The position numbers and the translations under genes were made by a program. From contig JABMOK010000044.1 in assembly GCA_013204155.1 (NCBI GenBank), positions 1 to 35,200 of the forward strand: a stretch of 35,200 bases of DNA. The letters are read 5' to 3'. The DNA comes from Pseudohongiella sp. Its GTDB lineage: Bacteria > Pseudomonadota > Gammaproteobacteria > Pseudomonadales > Pseudohongiellaceae. The notes below the pieces were generated by a model that did not search any database, was not told where the DNA came from, and saw nothing but the letters and a program-made list of their open reading frames with translations. This document shows positions 24,161-35,200 of this stretch, piece by piece; position 1 is the stretch's first letter; each line of letters opens with the position of its first letter.

Positions 24161-24835
24161 ATGGGTGAACAGATGTTGTTTCAAACCGGTAATAGCGCAC
24201 AGACACTCGTCGATAAAGAGTCGGCCGCGCCTGATCGTAGTGAGGCGATTGAATTTAATCCTGAGCATTTTGTTTCCGGCAACAGGATTGTCGAACCGGT
24301 GCCTGAAAATCTACAAAAGGCCATATTTGGCTTGGGCTGTTTTTGGGGCGCCGAAAGACTCTTCTGGGAAATGGCCGGGGTCTATAGCACGGCAGTCGGC
24401 TATGCCGGTGGCATTACGGTGAATCCGAGTTATAAAGATGTCTGCGCAGGGATGACCGGGCATACGGAAGTGGTAGTGGTATTTTTTGATCCCGCTAAAA
24501 CTACTTATCAGCAGCTCTTGGCGGTATTTTGGGAGTCCCATGATCCGACCCAGGGCATGCGCCAGGGCAACGATACGGGTACGCAATATCGTTCCGCGCT
24601 CTACTCAACGTCGGCGCCGCAGTTGGCGGCGGCCGAGGCAAGTGCCGCTATTTATCAAAGTGCACTTCGGGCTCGTGGCTATGGGAGTATAACCACTGAA
24701 ATCACGGCGCTAAATAAACTCTATTATGCCGAGGATTATCATCAACAGTACCTGGCCAAGAATCCTGACGGCTACTGTGCTCTTGCCGGGACCGGCACCT
24801 GCTTCCAGAGAGAGGGGCCAAGCGTAGTCAGCTAG
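24161..24835 (+). CDS. msrA: Peptide-methionine (S)-S-oxide reductase MsrA
   Basis: MsrA reduces the S-form of methionine sulfoxide in proteins, using thioredoxin. The catalytic Cys60 is in GCFWGAE, and the two recycling Cys residues Cys206 and Cys214 near the C-terminus match the three-Cys E. coli type. [12 protein letters not shown] and TQYRSALYS are also conserved. The N-terminal part of about 50 residues is the usual long leader of the E. coli-type enzyme. ATG at 24161 is used; ATG 24173 is possible. The stop overlaps that of the patatin gene, which converges on it in the shared CTAG. Confidence 0.95.
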   Translation: MGEQMLFQTGNSAQTLVDKESAAPDRSEAIEFNPEHFVSGNRIVEPVPENLQKAIFGLGCFWGAERLFWEMAGVYSTAVGYAGGITVNPSYKDVCAGMTGHTEVVVVFFDPAKTTYQQLLAVFWESHDPTQGMRQGNDTGTQYRSALYSTSAPQLAAAEASAAIYQSALRARGYGSITTEITALNKLYYAEDYHQQYLAKNPDGYCALAGTGTCFQREGPSVVS

Positions 24836-25956
24836 TCTTGAAAGAATTCCCTAATTTCCGATTCCTTCGCCATCGCATCGGCATAGCCCAATTGCCTTAG
24901 TGCGGTACAAAAACCTTTCTCAAACAATACCAGGCTAAGCAAGGTGCCTGAACTGTCTTGCTTGATGTAGCGAGACAGCGTTTTCGGTAATTCCTCATAG
25001 TGCTCTGCGGCCATCTGGTTTAACTCTTTAGTTGGGGATATCTCCAGCAAGTTAATTGCTTGTCGAAATCCTGGTTGGTTTTTAATCCGTTTCGGCACGT
25101 GGGGCAGGACATCGTTCATGTGTCTTAGGAATTCGAGATCATTTTCCAGGGTATCGACGAATGCACTATTCAGTATGTGACCCAGGATTTGCGACAGGGA
25201 GGGGGCCTCTGCCGGCTCTTCTCGTGGCGGAAGCTTGGCGCTATTTGCGCTGACACCAATCGCCAATACACGACGGGCACCAAGATGAATGGCGGTGGAT
25301 GTCGGCGCAAGTTGTCGAACCGCACCATCGCCGTAGAAATGCCCCTCAATTTTGGTTGCCGGGAACAGTATTGGGATGGCAGAGGATGCCAGCAGGTGTT
25401 GCAGTTGAATGCGACTGCGCCGCCCAACGCGATGGGGCCCTTCCCAATCCTGCAAGCCTTTTATTCCCTGATAGAATGAGACGGATTCACCGCTGTGATA
25501 GGCAGACGCTGTGATACTTAAAGCATCCAGTAAGCCTTTATCTATATTAGTTTGAATTTGATCCAGTTTTAGAACGCGAGAGAGCAGTTCAGCCAGGGGT
25601 GAATTGTCCAGCAAGGCAAGTGCGGGATTATCCGGCTTGCTGGCAACCATGGATAATAGAGTAGAGGCATTGCTGAGGAAATTGCTCGATTGCGATACAT
25701 AGATTTGATCGCTGCTGATGTGCTTCCAGACATATTCCAGCAAACGCACACCGGTTCTTAGCCGATGTGCATGGGTAGCGAGAGAAGCCGCATTCAAGGC
25801 TCCAGCCGAGGTGCCTGCAATTATATGAAAGGGATTGCAGGCATCTTTGGGCAGTAAGTTGGCAATAGCCCGCAATACCCCCACCTGATAGGCCGCTCTG
25901 GCGCCACCTCCGGAAAGTATCAATCCTATTCGATCAGCCTTATTTTGTTTAAGCAT
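24832..25956 (-). CDS. Patatin-like phospholipase
   Basis: A 374-residue lipid acyl hydrolase. The oxyanion glycine-rich loop is GGGARAAYQ near the start, the nucleophile is Ser50 in GTSAG, and the catalytic Asp210 is in the DGA motif, giving a complete Ser-Asp dyad. No signal peptide and no long membrane segment are seen, so it should act in the cytosol or at the inner face of the membrane. It is not next to secretion or toxin genes. The 3' end overlaps msrA by four bases in convergent orientation. Substrate is unknown; phospholipid or neutral lipid turnover is the family role. Confidence 0.92.
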   Translation of the reverse strand: MLKQNKADRIGLILSGGGARAAYQVGVLRAIANLLPKDACNPFHIIAGTSAGALNAASLATHAHRLRTGVRLLEYVWKHISSDQIYVSQSSNFLSNASTLLSMVASKPDNPALALLDNSPLAELLSRVLKLDQIQTNIDKGLLDALSITASAYHSGESVSFYQGIKGLQDWEGPHRVGRRSRIQLQHLLASSAIPILFPATKIEGHFYGDGAVRQLAPTSTAIHLGARRVLAIGVSANSAKLPPREEPAEAPSLSQILGHILNSAFVDTLENDLEFLRHMNDVLPHVPKRIKNQPGFRQAINLLEISPTKELNQMAAEHYEELPKTLSRYIKQDSSGTLLSLVLFEKGFCTALRQLGYADAMAKESEIREFFQD

Positions 25957-26138
25957 CCTTTCTGCACTTCATCCTGTGAAAACGCGTCAGTTGTTTTACT
26001 TGTTTACCCGGCAAGCCTCAAAAGCCCAGTTCATCGTTTGCATTAATTCCGCTGAAACAATGATTTACATGGTTTAGTTTATAGCAATGTTGCATGCAGG
26101 CAACTATCATATCCGCTTATCAATAACGAGATTCGACT

Positions 26139-27035
26139 GTGTCCCAAGCCAAGATTGATCCTCTGGTAATTGCCATCTCATCGCGCGTTCTGTTCGATCT
26201 TGCCGATAGCCATCGGGTGTTCGAGGAAGAAGGGCTGGATGCTTACCAAGCCTATCAGATAGCACGGGAGGACCAGCCGCTAGAGCCCGGGGATGCGTTT
26301 TCATTGGTAAAGAAGCTGCTTAATCTCAATGACTTACTGGAGGAATCCCCGGTCCAGGTTATCCTGCTCTCGAGAAATAGTGCTGACACCGGCCTGCGCA
26401 TCTTCAATTCTATTCAGCACTATGGACTGGATATCAGCCGCGCGGCATTCAGTGGCGGCGACAGTCCCTATCGTTACATCTCGGCTTTTAATAGCCATTT
26501 GTTCCTCTCCACCGACGGAGCAGACGTAAGACGTGCGCTGGAGCTGGGAGTGGCGGCGGCCACCATATTGCCTTCTAAAAAAAGCGCGCTGCAGCAGGAC
26601 AAGCTGAAAATTGCCTTTGATGGAGACGCCGTTTTATTCTCAGATGACTCGGAAAAGATATTTAAAAACAATGGACTGGAGGCATTTACTAAAAACGAAC
26701 GTGAGGCAGCGAAAGAGCCCCTCAGCGGTGGCCCTTTCAAGCCAGTATTGGCCGCTTTGCAGCAGATTCAAATGGCATTCCCCAGCGGTGAGGCGCCGTT
26801 GCGAACCTGCCTGGTGACTGCCAGAGCAGCGCCGGCCCATGAGCGCGTTGTGCGTACGCTGCGTGCCTGGAACATCCGCATTGACGAATCACTGTTTCTG
26901 GGTGGCTTGGATAAGGGCGAATTCTTACGCGCCTTCGATGCAGATGTGTTTTTCGATGATCAGGAAGGGCATTGTGATTCTGCCAGGAGTCATGTCGCTA
27001 CCGGTCATGTGCCCCATGGCGTTGCTAATGAATAA
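26139..27035 (+). CDS. Cytosolic 5'-nucleotidase (cN-I-like family)
   Basis: The 298-residue product belongs to the 5'-nucleotidase family related to vertebrate cN-I (PF06189 type). The HAD-like nucleophile motif appears as IAFDGDAVLFSDDSE in the middle of the protein, where Asp-x-Asp carries the catalytic acids. VILLSRNSADTGLRIF near residue 75 and VTARAAPAHERV near residue 222 are also conserved. It should release nucleosides and phosphate from nucleoside monophosphates. The start is GTG. The gene stands alone and converges on the exporter gene; their ends are 31 bases apart. Confidence 0.88.
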   Translation: MSQAKIDPLVIAISSRVLFDLADSHRVFEEEGLDAYQAYQIAREDQPLEPGDAFSLVKKLLNLNDLLEESPVQVILLSRNSADTGLRIFNSIQHYGLDISRAAFSGGDSPYRYISAFNSHLFLSTDGADVRRALELGVAAATILPSKKSALQQDKLKIAFDGDAVLFSDDSEKIFKNNGLEAFTKNEREAAKEPLSGGPFKPVLAALQQIQMAFPSGEAPLRTCLVTARAAPAHERVVRTLRAWNIRIDESLFLGGLDKGEFLRAFDADVFFDDQEGHCDSARSHVATGHVPHGVANE

Positions 27036-27049
27036 TAATATAATACAAT

Positions 27050-27089
27050 AGCTTATAGATTTATATTAATGTATTGAATTATATAAGCT
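27050..27089. terminator. AT-rich inverted repeat between convergent genes
   Basis: AGCTTATA (27050-27057) pairs with TATAAGCT (27082-27089) across 24 bases, between the ends of the nucleotidase (plus) and the TauE/SafE exporter (minus). The stem is AT-rich and the loop is long, so it is a weak candidate for a shared terminator. Confidence 0.3.
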
Positions 27090-27866
27090 GTAGTAACAGC
27101 CCAGGCTCAATAGAATCACAGTGAGTATCTGCTGCAGCGTTTTCTCTGACACTTTGCTGCTGATTCTGGATCCCAGGTGTATCGCCGGCAGCGAGCCTAT
27201 TAACAGGCTTAGTAGCAAACTCAGATCGACAAAGCCGCTAAATAGGTAACCGATACCCGCAATGAAGGTCAGCGGGACGGCATGGGCGATGTCGGTGCCG
27301 ATAATTCTCACCGCCGAGGTCTGGGAGTAGATGGTCAATAGGATTGCGGCGCCAAATGCCCCGGCGCCCACAGATGAAAGCGTCACGCAAACCCCGAGTA
27401 ATATGCCCATTAAGCAGGTAACGCGCCCGCGGTTTCTGTGCAGCATACCCATCAGCATTTCCGGTCTGTCTTCGATTGCATTTTTTCGCAATTTTTCTCT
27501 AAATATCAGTATGAAAGCGGTGATTATTAACATAGCGCCTAAACTTGAAGTTAATAATTCCTCGAACCTCTTCGATTGTTGAAAGTGGGTATCTAACAGC
27601 AGGGCATGAACCAGAAGCGCGGTCGGAATGCTGCCCAGTGCCAGTAAGGAGACGATCTTCCAGTCTACGTTGCCGCGTCGATGATGGGACAGGGCACCAC
27701 CGGCCTTGGTTATGGCGGCGTACAACAGATCTGTGCCGATAGCCACCGGCGCCGGATAACCAAACAGCAGTAGCAGTGGCGTCATCAGGGAGCCGCCGCC
27801 AACGCCGGTGAGGCCAATTGCAAAGCCAACACCTGCACCCGCCAGAATATGAAGTAGGAAATCCAT
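27066..27866 (-). CDS. TauE/SafE-family anion exporter
   Basis: An inner-membrane protein of 267 residues with eight or so membrane segments in two related halves. The first half has GVGGGSLMTPLLLLFGYP and the second SVGAGAFGAAILLTIY, the paired glycine-rich motifs of the TauE/SafE (DUF81) family. Members export sulfite, sulfoacetate or related organosulfur anions, though many are untested. I start at 27866 because MDFLLHIL opens the first helix; the longer ORF from 27932 would add a charged tail. It is transcribed away from cysB with about 150 bases between, so control by CysB and a sulfite link are plausible but unproven. Confidence 0.9.
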   Translation of the reverse strand: MDFLLHILAGAGVGFAIGLTGVGGGSLMTPLLLLFGYPAPVAIGTDLLYAAITKAGGALSHHRRGNVDWKIVSLLALGSIPTALLVHALLLDTHFQQSKRFEELLTSSLGAMLIITAFILIFREKLRKNAIEDRPEMLMGMLHRNRGRVTCLMGILLGVCVTLSSVGAGAFGAAILLTIYSQTSAVRIIGTDIAHAVPLTFIAGIGYLFSGFVDLSLLLSLLIGSLPAIHLGSRISSKVSEKTLQQILTVILLSLGCYYSLYNSIH

Positions 27867-27970
27867 CGTGCTTTGTCGCCTGAGGCTTGTGTATGGTGCT
27901 GCATAGCCTAAAGCGGTCCGGCTATACCTCAAAGGAATTTTTATGAATATTTTTATAACTAAATAGAATA

Positions 27971-29030
<1,060 letters not shown>

Positions 29031-29052
29031 CAGTTTACAGGCAGTAAAGTGG

Positions 29053-29787
29053 CTACTCAGGGCTTTTATCTTGCAGATTAGCGATATGCAGCCCACATTC
29101 CTTCTGGGTGCTTTCCTCCCACCACCAGCGACCCTCACGCTCATGCTGATTGGGTCTGACCGCTCTGCTACAAGGCTCGCAGCCAATGCTGATATAGCCT
29201 CGCTCATGCAGTGGATTGAAGGGCACGTCAAACATTCGGATGTAGTTCCAAACGTCCGCAGAAGACCAGTTCGCCAGAGGATTAACCTTGATTAGCTGAT
29301 GAGAGTCGGTTGAGAAGGTCTTGTCGATCTGGATAACAGGGACGTCGGCACGGGTCGGGCTTTGATCCCGGCGCTGACCGGTAATCCAGGCATCCAGTCC
29401 TGCCAGTTTCTGTTTAAGCGGCTCTACTTTGCGAATACCGCAGCATTCCTCATGGCCGTCAGTATAGAAGCTGTATAAGCCTTTGTTGCTGATCAGTTTT
29501 TTCAAGCTTTCGGGGTTTGGGTGCAGGGTTTCCAGGGTCAGGGAATAGTGATCCCGTACTTGCTCCATGAATTGGTAGGTTTCTGCATGCAGTCGTCCCG
29601 TATCGAGGGTGAATACCGGCGGACTTGGCTGCAGTTTGCTGGCCATCTCAATCAGCACCACGTCCTCGGCACCACTGAATGAGAGGGCAAAATTGGGGAT
29701 CTCCTTGATCACGGCGGCCATGATATCTTTCGGCTGGCTGTCCAGCAGACTGGCATTAAGTTGCAGAATTTCCTGAGCTGTCATCAT
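29053..29787 (-). CDS. cysH: APS reductase (assimilatory, [4Fe-4S] type)
   Basis: The product reduces activated sulfate to sulfite with thioredoxin. The PP-loop (SFSGAEDVV, about 36-44), the sulfate-binding region and the C-terminal nucleophile Cys231 in KECGLH are intact. Two more Cys pairs are present: CCGIRK (Cys115-Cys116) and GCEPC (Cys203, Cys206). These four bind the [4Fe-4S] cluster of APS reductases and are missing from E. coli-type PAPS reductases. It therefore most likely uses APS directly, as in Pseudomonas aeruginosa, and does not need APS kinase for this step. It converges on cysB with the repeat array between them. Confidence 0.94.
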   Translation of the reverse strand: MMTAQEILQLNASLLDSQPKDIMAAVIKEIPNFALSFSGAEDVVLIEMASKLQPSPPVFTLDTGRLHAETYQFMEQVRDHYSLTLETLHPNPESLKKLISNKGLYSFYTDGHEECCGIRKVEPLKQKLAGLDAWITGQRRDQSPTRADVPVIQIDKTFSTDSHQLIKVNPLANWSSADVWNYIRMFDVPFNPLHERGYISIGCEPCSRAVRPNQHEREGRWWWEESTQKECGLHIANLQDKSPE

Positions 29788-29933
29788 GGTGGATTTAGGC
29801 TGTTCTCATTAGGCGGTTTAGAGCTTCTGATCAGGAGCAGATCAGGCCGAACACATTCTCGGTCATTTGGCGTCTCTGGTAAAGTCATGCCATGGCCCAT
29901 TTAAAGCACGGCTGTCGGTAGAGGGAGCGGTGA

Positions 29934-29949
29934 TGTTTCACGTGAAAAC
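29934..29949. other. parS-like ParB-binding site
   Basis: TGTTTCACGTGAAAAC agrees with the parS consensus TGTTTCACGTGAAACA at 14 of 16 positions and contains the perfect 12-base palindrome TTTCACGTGAAA (29936-29947). No parAB genes are nearby. The match may be functional or chance. Confidence 0.5.
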
Positions 29950-29967
29950 TTCAATAAAAATAACTAG

Positions 29968-29980
29968 TTAGACAGTCTAA
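29968..29980. promoter_or_regulatory. Palindromic TAGACAG operator candidate
   Basis: TTAGACAGTCTAA is palindromic except for the central base. The surrounding 29 bases (29962-29990) match 18331-18358 upstream of the MerR-cyclase gene at 25 positions, with one gap. TAGACA (29969-29974) and TACAAA (29992-29997) could form a promoter toward thrH. The same regulator may act at both places. Confidence 0.5.
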
Positions 29981-30173
29981 AATAGAGAGCATACAAAATA
30001 CAGGTATTACATACCCGTTAATGTCCATATGTAGTGGGAAGCGTATTTTGGTGCTTGCCGATACTGTTCTGACTCCGCTATTTCTGCTAAATTGACGCTC
30101 CTTCTAAAGTGCTTTAAGGCTCATGGTTTTGAGTTTTGGCCTTGGACCCGTGAAACTGGAGAAGTAGAGACCG

Positions 30174-30788
30174 ATGGAAATAGCTTGCCTGGATTTGGAA
30201 GGGGTGCTTGTCCCTGAAATATGGATTGGATTTGCGGAGCGGACCGGTATCGAAGAGTTACGCGCTACCACGCGAGATATCCCTGACTATGACGTACTCA
30301 TGCGGCAACGACTCAGATTACTGGAACAGCATAATTTGGGACTGCCGGATATTCAGCAGGTCATCGCTGGAATGGAGCCGCTTCCAGGAGCCAAAGATTT
30401 CATAGAATGGTTGAAAAATCACTTTCAAGTAATTATTTTATCAGATACTTTTTATGAATTTTCTCAACCACTGATGCGCCAGCTAGGATTTCCGACACTG
30501 TTCTGCCATCGTCTCGTTGCGGATGCAGACGGGAAAATTATCGACTACAAATTAAGGCAGAAGGACCCAAAACGGCAGTCGGTAAAGGCACTGCATGCGT
30601 TAAATTTTCGGGTGATTGCCGCCGGCGATTCCTACAATGACACCAGCATGTTGGAAGAGGCTGATGCCGGCATTCTGTTCAAGGCACCGGCCAATGTCAT
30701 CGAGGAGTTTCCTCAATATCCTGCGGTACACAGTTATGACGAATTAAGAGAGGAATTCTGTAAGGCCAGTGAGCGGGATATTGATTAG
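30174..30788 (+). CDS. thrH: ThrH phosphoserine phosphatase/homoserine kinase-like
   Basis: The 204-residue protein matches Pseudomonas ThrH along its length. It is a HAD hydrolase with the nucleophile Asp7 in CLDLEG, ILSDTFYEF as the second motif, Lys in QKDPKRQ, and the metal-binding GDSYNDT motif. ThrH removes phosphate from phosphoserine and can pass it to homoserine, linking serine and threonine synthesis. GGAGAAG precedes the ATG at a slightly long distance. The gene stands alone behind the regulatory gap and converges on pabB. A TAGACAG-type palindrome lies about 200 bases upstream. The call is strong. Confidence 0.95.
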   Translation: MEIACLDLEGVLVPEIWIGFAERTGIEELRATTRDIPDYDVLMRQRLRLLEQHNLGLPDIQQVIAGMEPLPGAKDFIEWLKNHFQVIILSDTFYEFSQPLMRQLGFPTLFCHRLVADADGKIIDYKLRQKDPKRQSVKALHALNFRVIAAGDSYNDTSMLEEADAGILFKAPANVIEEFPQYPAVHSYDELREEFCKASERDID

Positions 30789-30823
30789 TAGGGAGCGCTT
30801 GTTGAGTGAGGGGATGCCAGCCT

Positions 30824-30840
30824 GTCGGCGGCTCCCCGAC
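30824..30840. terminator. Weak hairpin between thrH and pabB
   Basis: GTCGG (30824-30828) pairs with CCGAC (30836-30840) across seven bases in the short gap between these convergent genes. No T-run is present on the plus strand, so the evidence for termination is poor. Confidence 0.25.
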
Positions 30841-30844
30841 ATGT

Positions 30845-32263
30845 CTATTCTTTCTCCTGCTCCTGCTCCTGTAATACGCTGATTATATTGCTTATTTTAT
30901 GAAAGCATTCCTCGTATTCCGCATCACAATCCGAATCTGAGACGATACCTCCGCCGGCCCAGCAGAACAGCTGATCCTGCTGCCACAGGAGCGTGCGGAT
31001 AGTGATGTTACTGTCCATATTGCCGTTTGCACTCAGGTAGAAGACCGTCCCGCAGTAGGCTCTACGCGCCTTCGCCTCCAACTGCTCAATAATGGTCATG
31101 GCGCGTAACTTGGGCGCGCCGGTTACAGAGCCTCCAGGGAAACAGCTGGATAGAAGGTCCAGCGCATCCCGATCGTCGGCCAACTCTCCGCTTACCGAAC
31201 TGACCATATGATGTACGTTGCTAAAACTTTGCAAGTCAAATAACGCCGTCGCTTTGATGCTGCCAGTTTTGCAGACGCGGCCCAGGTCATTCCTGAGTAA
31301 GTCCACAATCATCAGATTCTCGGCACGGTCCTTCTCGCTTGCGCAGAGCTCGGCGGCGAGGCGTTCATCTGCCTCGATACTGTCGCCTCGGGGCCGGGTT
31401 CCCTTGATAGGTTGGGTGAGCACTGCTGTTCCAGTTAACTTCAGAAAGCGTTCTGGAGACAGGCTCAACAGGGCGCCGTTGCCCCAATTTATATAAGCCG
31501 AGAAGGGCGCACGCGTGGACTCGCGCAATAATAGATACGCCGCCAGCGGGCTGCCCGAGCAATCGGCGCGAAACTGCTGCGTCAGATTAACCTGATAACA
31601 ATCACCCGCGGCGATGAACTCGGCTATTTGTTTGAAGGCCTGGTTATAGTCTGCACGGGAGAGTTCCTTGGTGAAGGGTGATCGCAGTGAAAAATTCGTT
31701 GGCGCTAAAGCGGCCTGGAAATCCTCGTCAGCGCTCAGCCAATTCTGCATCCGTGTTTTTTCAGCCGTGGGACACTGAGGATGAAAAACTAAATGGCTCG
31801 ACTGCTTTAAGTGATCGACAATCACTGCCCAGAGATACACCCCGACAAAAGCGTCTCTGATCTCGATGGCATTTTTCCCATGCAGGGAAGGATAGCCAAG
31901 GTAGCCGAGTATTCCGCCCTGAAAAGGCAGCTCGGTTTCCCATTCGATCTGAGGGTCAGGCTCTGGAAGGTATTTTTGCTTTAACAATCGGATCCCATTA
32001 AAGAAATCGATGCCACTAATCTCTATTTCTGGATCGGAAACGCGAAGGCGGCCAGACTCTATTTTGATATGGGCGATCGGATTGGCCGACAGGATGTCGA
32101 AGCGCCCACAATTGCTTTGGTCATGACTGCTATCCAGAAACACCGGCATTTCCAGCGTGCTGAGACGAAGCATCAACTGCGCGCTATCAGGGTTATAGCG
32201 TAAGCGAGAGCTCAATTGAGATTTTGCATGCACAGCGGAGGGAGGGTTAGATTTTGAGGACAT
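30845..32263 (-). CDS. pabB: Aminodeoxychorismate synthase component I PabB
   Basis: PabB joins chorismate and ammonia to make aminodeoxychorismate, the first step toward p-aminobenzoate and folate. The 472-residue protein shows PIKGTRPRG, in which Lys (rather than the Ala of TrpE) marks PabB, and GGSVTGAPKLRAMTIIEQLE, AGGGIVSDSD and the C-terminal EYEECFHKISN helix. The start lies 6 bases after the roxA stop, so it is the third gene of the purB-roxA-pabB unit and may be translationally coupled. The last codons contain three copies of CTCCTG (30854-30871), giving a QEQEQE tail that is not part of the conserved fold. Confidence 0.95.
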   Translation of the reverse strand: MSSKSNPPSAVHAKSQLSSRLRYNPDSAQLMLRLSTLEMPVFLDSSHDQSNCGRFDILSANPIAHIKIESGRLRVSDPEIEISGIDFFNGIRLLKQKYLPEPDPQIEWETELPFQGGILGYLGYPSLHGKNAIEIRDAFVGVYLWAVIVDHLKQSSHLVFHPQCPTAEKTRMQNWLSADEDFQAALAPTNFSLRSPFTKELSRADYNQAFKQIAEFIAAGDCYQVNLTQQFRADCSGSPLAAYLLLRESTRAPFSAYINWGNGALLSLSPERFLKLTGTAVLTQPIKGTRPRGDSIEADERLAAELCASEKDRAENLMIVDLLRNDLGRVCKTGSIKATALFDLQSFSNVHHMVSSVSGELADDRDALDLLSSCFPGGSVTGAPKLRAMTIIEQLEAKARRAYCGTVFYLSANGNMDSNITIRTLLWQQDQLFCWAGGGIVSDSDCDAEYEECFHKISNIISVLQEQEQEKE

Positions 32264-32269
32264 GTAAGG

Positions 32270-34818
<2,549 letters not shown>

Positions 34819-35078
34819 CTAAACAGAAACAATAAGTTTTCGACGAATATTGCCCGCCGTTTCTTCAATGCGTTTTCGATAAATTACCAGACGCCAGCGA
34901 CGTCCTCCTAACTGATACCATAAAACGGCTGACCTGATTCCGGCGAGCAAAAGGGCGCGAATACGATTTGCAACATGCTCATTCTTGAGATGTTCCATTT
35001 TCCCCTGCACCTGGATGCGGTAGGGCAAGGCGCTAATTGTATCCTGATATAGCTCCGCTTGAGATGGTCCAATAGATC
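34819..35078 (-). pseudogene. hflD: hflD, 5' part removed by an insertion sequence
   Basis: The remaining reading frame matches the C-terminal 80 or so residues of HflD, a lysogenization regulator and peripheral membrane protein of about 200 residues. The stretch [20 protein letters not shown] is the conserved end of the family, and [15 protein letters not shown] precedes it. Upstream the frame runs into sequence belonging to a mobile element, so about 120 N-terminal residues are missing. In E. coli hflD is directly before purB, and the same order holds here, which supports the call. The rest of the gene may lie beyond the element, outside this window. A frame can still open at a TTG (35085) inside the element end, but a working product is unlikely. 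Confidence 0.85.
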
Positions 35079-35200
35079 TGTACAACCCAGTTAAGAGATA
35101 ATACTCATAACTGGAGGTAGAAGAAATGGCAGCAAGAAAGAAATACTCGAAGGAGTTTAAACTGGATGCGGTTAGCCTGGTGATTGATCAAGGCTACACA
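35079..35200 (+). mobile_element. IS3-family insertion sequence (left end, partial)
   Basis: The element probably begins near 35079 with TGTACAACCC, the place where hflD homology ends, and it runs past the end of the window. The inverted end and any target duplication cannot be checked because the other end is outside. Confidence 0.75.
35126..35200 (+). CDS. IS3-family transposase OrfA (partial)
   Basis: The first 25 codons of this gene are inside the window. They read [16 protein letters not shown] and continue, the typical start of the helix-turn-helix OrfA protein of IS3-family elements. A strong ribosome site (GGAGG, 35113-35117) precedes the ATG by eight bases. OrfB, the DDE catalytic part made by frameshifting, would lie outside. 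The gene is truncated by the window edge, not by mutation. Confidence 0.85.
   Translation, partial: MAARKKYSKEFKLDAVSLVIDQGYT

Larger units (their letters stand above)
29788..30173. other. Regulatory gap between cysH and thrH
   Basis: These 386 bases lie between two divergent starts. They contain a 6-bp hairpin (CTGATC 29827-29832 with GATCAG 29840-29845), the parS-like site at 29934-29949 and the operator-like palindrome at 29968-29980. No gene was recognised. Confidence 0.6.

Noticed and set aside
25098-25103. A second CACGTG core as a parS site
   Set aside because: The flanking bases do not follow the parS consensus; it lies within the patatin gene.

Overview
The window looks like chromosomal DNA of a gammaproteobacterium, probably a marine, Pseudomonas/Cellvibrionales-like lineage. 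The grounds are the gene order hflD-purB-roxA(YcfD)-pabB, a ThrH-type phosphatase, a CysB regulator of E. coli length, GlpE, and a CysH of the [4Fe-4S] APS-reductase type. That lineage is an inference; no rRNA, tRNA or CRISPR was found. Most of the window is ordinary single-copy chromosome with many monocistronic genes. The right edge is cut by an insertion sequence.

Layout. 1-3.4 kb: a membrane diguanylate cyclase, a META-domain lipoprotein and a small membrane protein, set among copies of a short dispersed repeat. 3.5-8.1 kb: an FMN-binding membrane protein, FolD, a dienelactone hydrolase-like enzyme, and a large papain-like peptidase fused to an alpha/beta hydrolase. 8.3-16.4 kb: an exported cupin, two small SpoIIAA/STAS-like proteins, a cation/Ca exchanger, cysteine synthase, a small membrane protein, a 505-residue exported orphan, PhnA/YjdM and an exported beta-repeat protein. 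16.7-19.3 kb: a MerR-HTH/MmyB-like/adenylate cyclase fusion divergent from GlpE, then a small membrane protein. 19.7-22.8 kb: an exported epoxide hydrolase and an exported TPR protein, probably one operon. 22.9-26 kb: ArgD divergent from MsrA, then a patatin-like lipase. 26.1-30.8 kb: a cytosolic 5'-nucleotidase, a TauE/SafE exporter divergent from CysB, CysH and ThrH. 30.8-35.1 kb: pabB, roxA and purB packed tightly on the minus strand behind an hflD whose 5' part has been lost to an IS3-family element running off the window end.

How the genes relate. Sulfur handling recurs: CysK, GlpE, MsrA, TauE/SafE, CysB and CysH. CysB would be the likely regulator of at least the 27-30 kb part. Two signalling proteins bracket the left half: a diguanylate cyclase (c-di-GMP) and the DNA-binding adenylate cyclase (cAMP). 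The promoter region of the cyclase carries TAGACAG repeats. A closely matching block, forming a 13-base palindrome, recurs about 11.6 kb away between cysH and thrH, which suggests a small regulon.

Most unusual signals: (1) the one-polypeptide transcription factor/adenylate cyclase and its candidate operators; (2) the peptidase-hydrolase fusion; (3) short tandem repeats that begin on the stop codon of four different genes, several supplying stops in more than one frame; (4) a 14-bp perfect hairpin inside an orphan coding region; (5) a parS-like site; (6) the IS insertion into hflD.
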